DNA of 64,000 nt, from positions 168,210 to 232,209 of the forward strand of contig JAUVXV010000004.1 in NCBI GenBank assembly GCA_030603365.1, written 5' to 3'. Shown here one piece after another: positions 61,547 to 64,000 of this stretch. The notes under the pieces are model-generated. The model had not been told where the DNA came from, did no database searches, and was given only the letters and a program-made list of their open reading frames with translations. Position 1 is the stretch's first letter, and every line of letters starts with the position of its first letter. A program made the translations under genes and the position numbers. Source of the DNA: Candidatus Heimdallarchaeota archaeon. GTDB lineage: Archaea > Asgardarchaeota > Heimdallarchaeia > Heimdallarchaeales > Heimdallarchaeaceae.

Positions 61547-62691
61547 TGCAATCTCTCAATATAGTACAAGTTACGCCTTTCTTTGAATCGCAAAGTTATG
61601 GGGGGACTGAGAGATATGTAAGTCATTTATCGCGAGAATTGGTTAAGCGTGGTCACCATCTCGATATCTTTACCACAAAGAATAGAACTGACATTCCATA
61701 CCAGAGTTATTATGAAAATATGACTATTCATAGATTTTACAGCCCTTGGAACGTATTTGGAATTAATCCTGCATGTTTTATGCTTCATAAGATGCTTCAA
61801 CTAAAGGAAGTGGATGTATTTCATGTTCATTCATATATCTACTTTACAACAATTCAAGCAGCATTAACTAAATTTCTCAGACGTATTCCAATGCTTTTAC
61901 ATGTTCATGGTGGTGTTGGGAGACCTCCTTATAAAACGGGTTTTCTTAAAGAATTTGCTAAGTTATTTTTTGATTATACTCTTGGACGTTTTGTAATTTC
62001 ACAAGCTGATGCGATAGCTTCTGTGAGTAATTATGATGCTGGTTTACTCAAAGAAATTGTGCATTCTAATCCAGAAAGAATTACAATAATCAATAACGCA
62101 ATAGACCCACAATTATTCAAAGAAATTGATCCAATTTTCTCAAAAGAGTGTATAATATCATATGTTGGTGATTTAGAACCATGGAAAGGCATCCCATATT
62201 ATGCTAGGGTTGTTCAAAGTCTCCTAAAACTTACAGATAAAGCTACTTTCTGGTTTGTAGGATACGGATCACTCTATGACTCATTGAAAGCAAAATTCGA
62301 AAATGAAAAACGAGTTAAGCTATTCGGTGCAGTTGAGCATTCACAAGTTCCAGATATCTTATCTCAAACCAATATACTTGTACAACCAAGTTTTTGGGAG
62401 GGTTCTCCTACTACTATTATTGAAGCAATGTCAATGGGTATTCCAGTTATTGGAGCTAGAATAGGTGATATTCCACGTTTGTTGGAGGATGGTAGAAGTG
62501 GGTTGTTGTTCAAAGCTGGGGATGAAAAAACTCTTGGGAAGTTAATTCTCGAAGCTATAGAAGATTATGATACTATAGCTAAAACTGCAAAGAAAGCTAG
62601 AACAAGAATACGAGAAGAGTTTTCTTTTGAAAGAATCACAGATAAAATTGAGCAATTGTACTTTGAACTAGCTTCAGACAAGAATGGTTGA
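61546..62691 (+). CDS. Glycosyltransferase, GT4 family
   Basis: This 381-residue GT-B glycosyltransferase has QVTPFFESQSYGGTERYVSH near the start. Further motifs are IINNAIDPQLFKEID, SYVGDLEPWKGIPYYA and EGSPTTIIEAMSMGIPV with the typical E-x7-E. The ATG at 61546 overlaps the stop codon of the GT-C-like gene, so they probably act in one pathway, with this soluble enzyme making the lipid-linked sugar the membrane enzyme uses. Confidence 0.92.
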   Translation: MQSLNIVQVTPFFESQSYGGTERYVSHLSRELVKRGHHLDIFTTKNRTDIPYQSYYENMTIHRFYSPWNVFGINPACFMLHKMLQLKEVDVFHVHSYIYFTTIQAALTKFLRRIPMLLHVHGGVGRPPYKTGFLKEFAKLFFDYTLGRFVISQADAIASVSNYDAGLLKEIVHSNPERITIINNAIDPQLFKEIDPIFSKECIISYVGDLEPWKGIPYYARVVQSLLKLTDKATFWFVGYGSLYDSLKAKFENEKRVKLFGAVEHSQVPDILSQTNILVQPSFWEGSPTTIIEAMSMGIPVIGARIGDIPRLLEDGRSGLLFKAGDEKTLGKLILEAIEDYDTIAKTAKKARTRIREEFSFERITDKIEQLYFELASDKNG

Positions 62692-62937
62692 AAATAGAAT
62701 CAATTAAGTTTTTAAATAATGAATAGGGGAGTTCTAGTGATGGTAAAGTGTTTTCGAGGGATCAAGAAATGGACTCCCATAAAGAGATTTGAACTCTTTT
62801 TATTGAATTTGATTAATGTGAAGTTTAAACCACCTTCAAATCCGGATTCTTTCCAAAAGACACAAAAACCCTTAGTTTTTCTGAAGTCTACAGAAGAGAA
62901 TCGGTGTACCTCAATAATATTTACTAGGTGATTAATA

Positions 62938-64000
62938 ATGTCTGAAGAAAAATGGGTAATAACGGCTGCTTGGCCATACGTAAATAACGTTCCACATTTG
63001 GGAACCTTTTCCCAATTACTCTGGGGCGATGTAATTACTCGTTATCATAAATTAAGGAAACATGATGTAGTCTATGTTAGTGGTTCTGATGCTCATGGAA
63101 CCCCAATAGTGGTAGCTGCGGAATCTGAAGGTCTTACTCCTAAAGAACTTGCATTCAAATACCACAACCAAGTTCTCCATCTTTTGAATGAGTGGAACAT
63201 TGAATTTGATAAATACACAGTTACACATAATCCAACCCACATATCATTTGTTCAAAACTTTCATAAGAAAATCCATGAAAATGGATATTTTAATCTAAGA
63301 GAAACAGAACAGTTCTATTGTGAACACGATAATAGATTCCTTCCAGATAGGTTTGTGGAAGGAAGATGTCCAAAATGTGGTTTTGAAGGAGCAAGAGGGG
63401 ATCAATGTACTAATCCAGAATGTGAAGTAATTCTAAAACCTACAGAATTAATCAATCCTTATTGTATAACTTGTAAAAGAGAACCATCACTTAGGAAGAC
63501 TAGTCATTGGTATTTTGATCTTCCAGCATTTACAGAAGAGTTACAAAAATTTCTTTCTGAAAATAAACATATTCCTCCATTCGCAAAACAAAAACTTCTG
63601 AGTATGATTGATGAAGGATTAAAAGAACGACCAATATCCAGAGATATGACTTGGGGTATTTCAATAGATCCAATTTTCGGTGAGGAATTTGCAAATAAGG
63701 TTCTTTATGTTTGGTTTGAAAATGTTCTTGGTTATATTAGCACTGTCAAATTACTTGCAGATGAACAAGGAAAACCTGAAAGATTTGAAGAATTTTGGTT
63801 TGATAAAAATACAAAAACTGTTTTCTGTATTGGAAAAGATAATATCATCTTCCATGCTCTGCTTTTTCCAGCAATGCTTTTAGCAACAAAAGATCCTTAT
63901 CCTTTACCTTATGCTGTAGCAACTACGAATTTCATAAATTTCAAAGAAGGACCTTTTTCAAAATCGCAAGGTATAGGTATCTGGTGTGATGAAGCTATTG
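62938..64000 (+). CDS. metG: Methionyl-tRNA synthetase (3' truncated by window end)
   Basis: MetRS charges tRNA-Met. The visible 354 residues show the HIGH-like AWPYVNNVPHLGT, GSDAHGTPIVVAA, and the four-cysteine zinc insert CPKCGFEGARGDQCTNPEC. Further on are LRKTSHWYFDLP, WFENVLGYIST and the KMSKS-like PFSKSQGIGIW at the edge. ATG 62938 has a GGTGA site seven bases upstream. The gene continues past base 64000, so the anticodon-binding domain is not seen. Confidence 0.96.
   Translation, partial: MSEEKWVITAAWPYVNNVPHLGTFSQLLWGDVITRYHKLRKHDVVYVSGSDAHGTPIVVAAESEGLTPKELAFKYHNQVLHLLNEWNIEFDKYTVTHNPTHISFVQNFHKKIHENGYFNLRETEQFYCEHDNRFLPDRFVEGRCPKCGFEGARGDQCTNPECEVILKPTELINPYCITCKREPSLRKTSHWYFDLPAFTEELQKFLSENKHIPPFAKQKLLSMIDEGLKERPISRDMTWGISIDPIFGEEFANKVLYVWFENVLGYISTVKLLADEQGKPERFEEFWFDKNTKTVFCIGKDNIIFHALLFPAMLLATKDPYPLPYAVATTNFINFKEGPFSKSQGIGIWCDEAI

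Noticed and set aside
62764..62805. A T-arm-like hairpin on the minus strand (AAGAG-TTCAAAT-CTCTT followed by TATGGGAGTCCA), suggesting a tRNA 3' half.
   Set aside because: No matching 5' acceptor strand or D-arm is present on that strand, and the acceptor spacing is off by one. It could be a degenerate tRNA fragment but is not a gene.
62719..62931. A 70-codon open frame just before metG.
   Set aside because: It is Lys/Pro-rich, lacks any domain or membrane pattern and ends seven bases before the metG ATG; it looks like leader sequence. I cannot exclude a small gene.
1..64000. CRISPR arrays, insertion sequences, prophage or integrase genes.
   Set aside because: No spaced direct repeats, transposase or recombinase motifs were seen on reading the window; mobile genes appear absent.

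Overview
This window is an AT-rich (roughly one third GC by eye), gene-dense stretch from an archaeon, most likely an Asgard archaeon, possibly of the Heimdall group. The archaeal calls are firm: glycerol-1-phosphate dehydrogenase, FttA/aCPSF1, TrmY, archaeal uS19, eS26, a V/A-type ATPase E subunit, a PUA/MCT-1-like protein, a branched-polyamine synthase, an archaeosortase, and a tRNA-Arg gene with a bulge-helix-bulge intron. The Asgard placement is an inference. It rests on eukaryote-like proteins (a ribophorin I-like protein, a presenilin-type protease, a zinc-ribbon/Yip1 protein) mixed with bacterial-type genes (UvrC, MutS, MutL, MetK, DeoC).

Layout. 1-7 kb holds the 3' end of uvrC, a secreted protein, a tandem Lrp-like regulator, a MacB/FtsX-type ABC pair, a small tail-anchored protein and a DUF151 protein. 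7.2-9.2 kb is a three-gene membrane set: ECF S-component-like, DUF4430 and presenilin-type protease. 9.3-14.8 kb is translation-related: uS19, a PadR-like regulator, eS26, TrmY, a cpgS-like P-loop protein, a wrecked S9 peptidase gene and TrmI. 14.8-18.5 kb has an orphan V-ATPase E-like subunit between two membrane proteins, then a coiled-coil protein. 18.6-24.4 kb has the intron-bearing tRNA-Arg(UCG), a secreted protein, the Yip1 protein, ThiL, enolase and an M32 carboxypeptidase. 24.4-27.4 kb pairs a cytoplasmic multi-beta-sandwich protein with a bactofilin-like protein. 27.5-34.4 kb is RNA and lipid biology: HTH, PUA, FttA, a Nip7-like PUA protein, an RNA m5C methyltransferase, G1P dehydrogenase, UPF0179 and FKBP. 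34.4-37.6 kb carries HD and metallophosphoesterase hydrolases and a three-gene split DUF1616 membrane module.

37.6-47.1 kb: bacterial-type MetK, a helical unknown, a sugar nucleotidyltransferase, a Trm112-like protein, mutL-mutS, deoC and a helical unknown. 47.2-62.7 kb is the surface and glycan region: the ribophorin I-like protein, an E1-like protein, a WbpD-like acetyltransferase, an RHH regulator, an archaeosortase, and a minus-strand operon of a PLP decarboxylase, a YkgJ-like protein, GT2, GT4, an ArnD-like deacetylase and a second GT4. The divergent plus strand has BpsA, a GT-C-like membrane protein and another GT4. The window ends inside metG.

The likeliest joint functions are envelope glycan assembly and protein anchoring at 47-63 kb, vitamin or cofactor uptake coupled to an intramembrane protease at 7-9 kb, and a possible cytoskeletal scaffold at 24-27 kb. 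I see no CRISPR array, insertion sequence, phage genes or replication origin. Outside the pseudogene stretch (12898-13511) no gene-free stretch exceeds about 300 bases. Many genes start at TTG or GTG, and many starts were moved inward to a codon preceded by a GGTGA/GAGG-type ribosome binding site or sitting in an ATGA/TGATG overlap.
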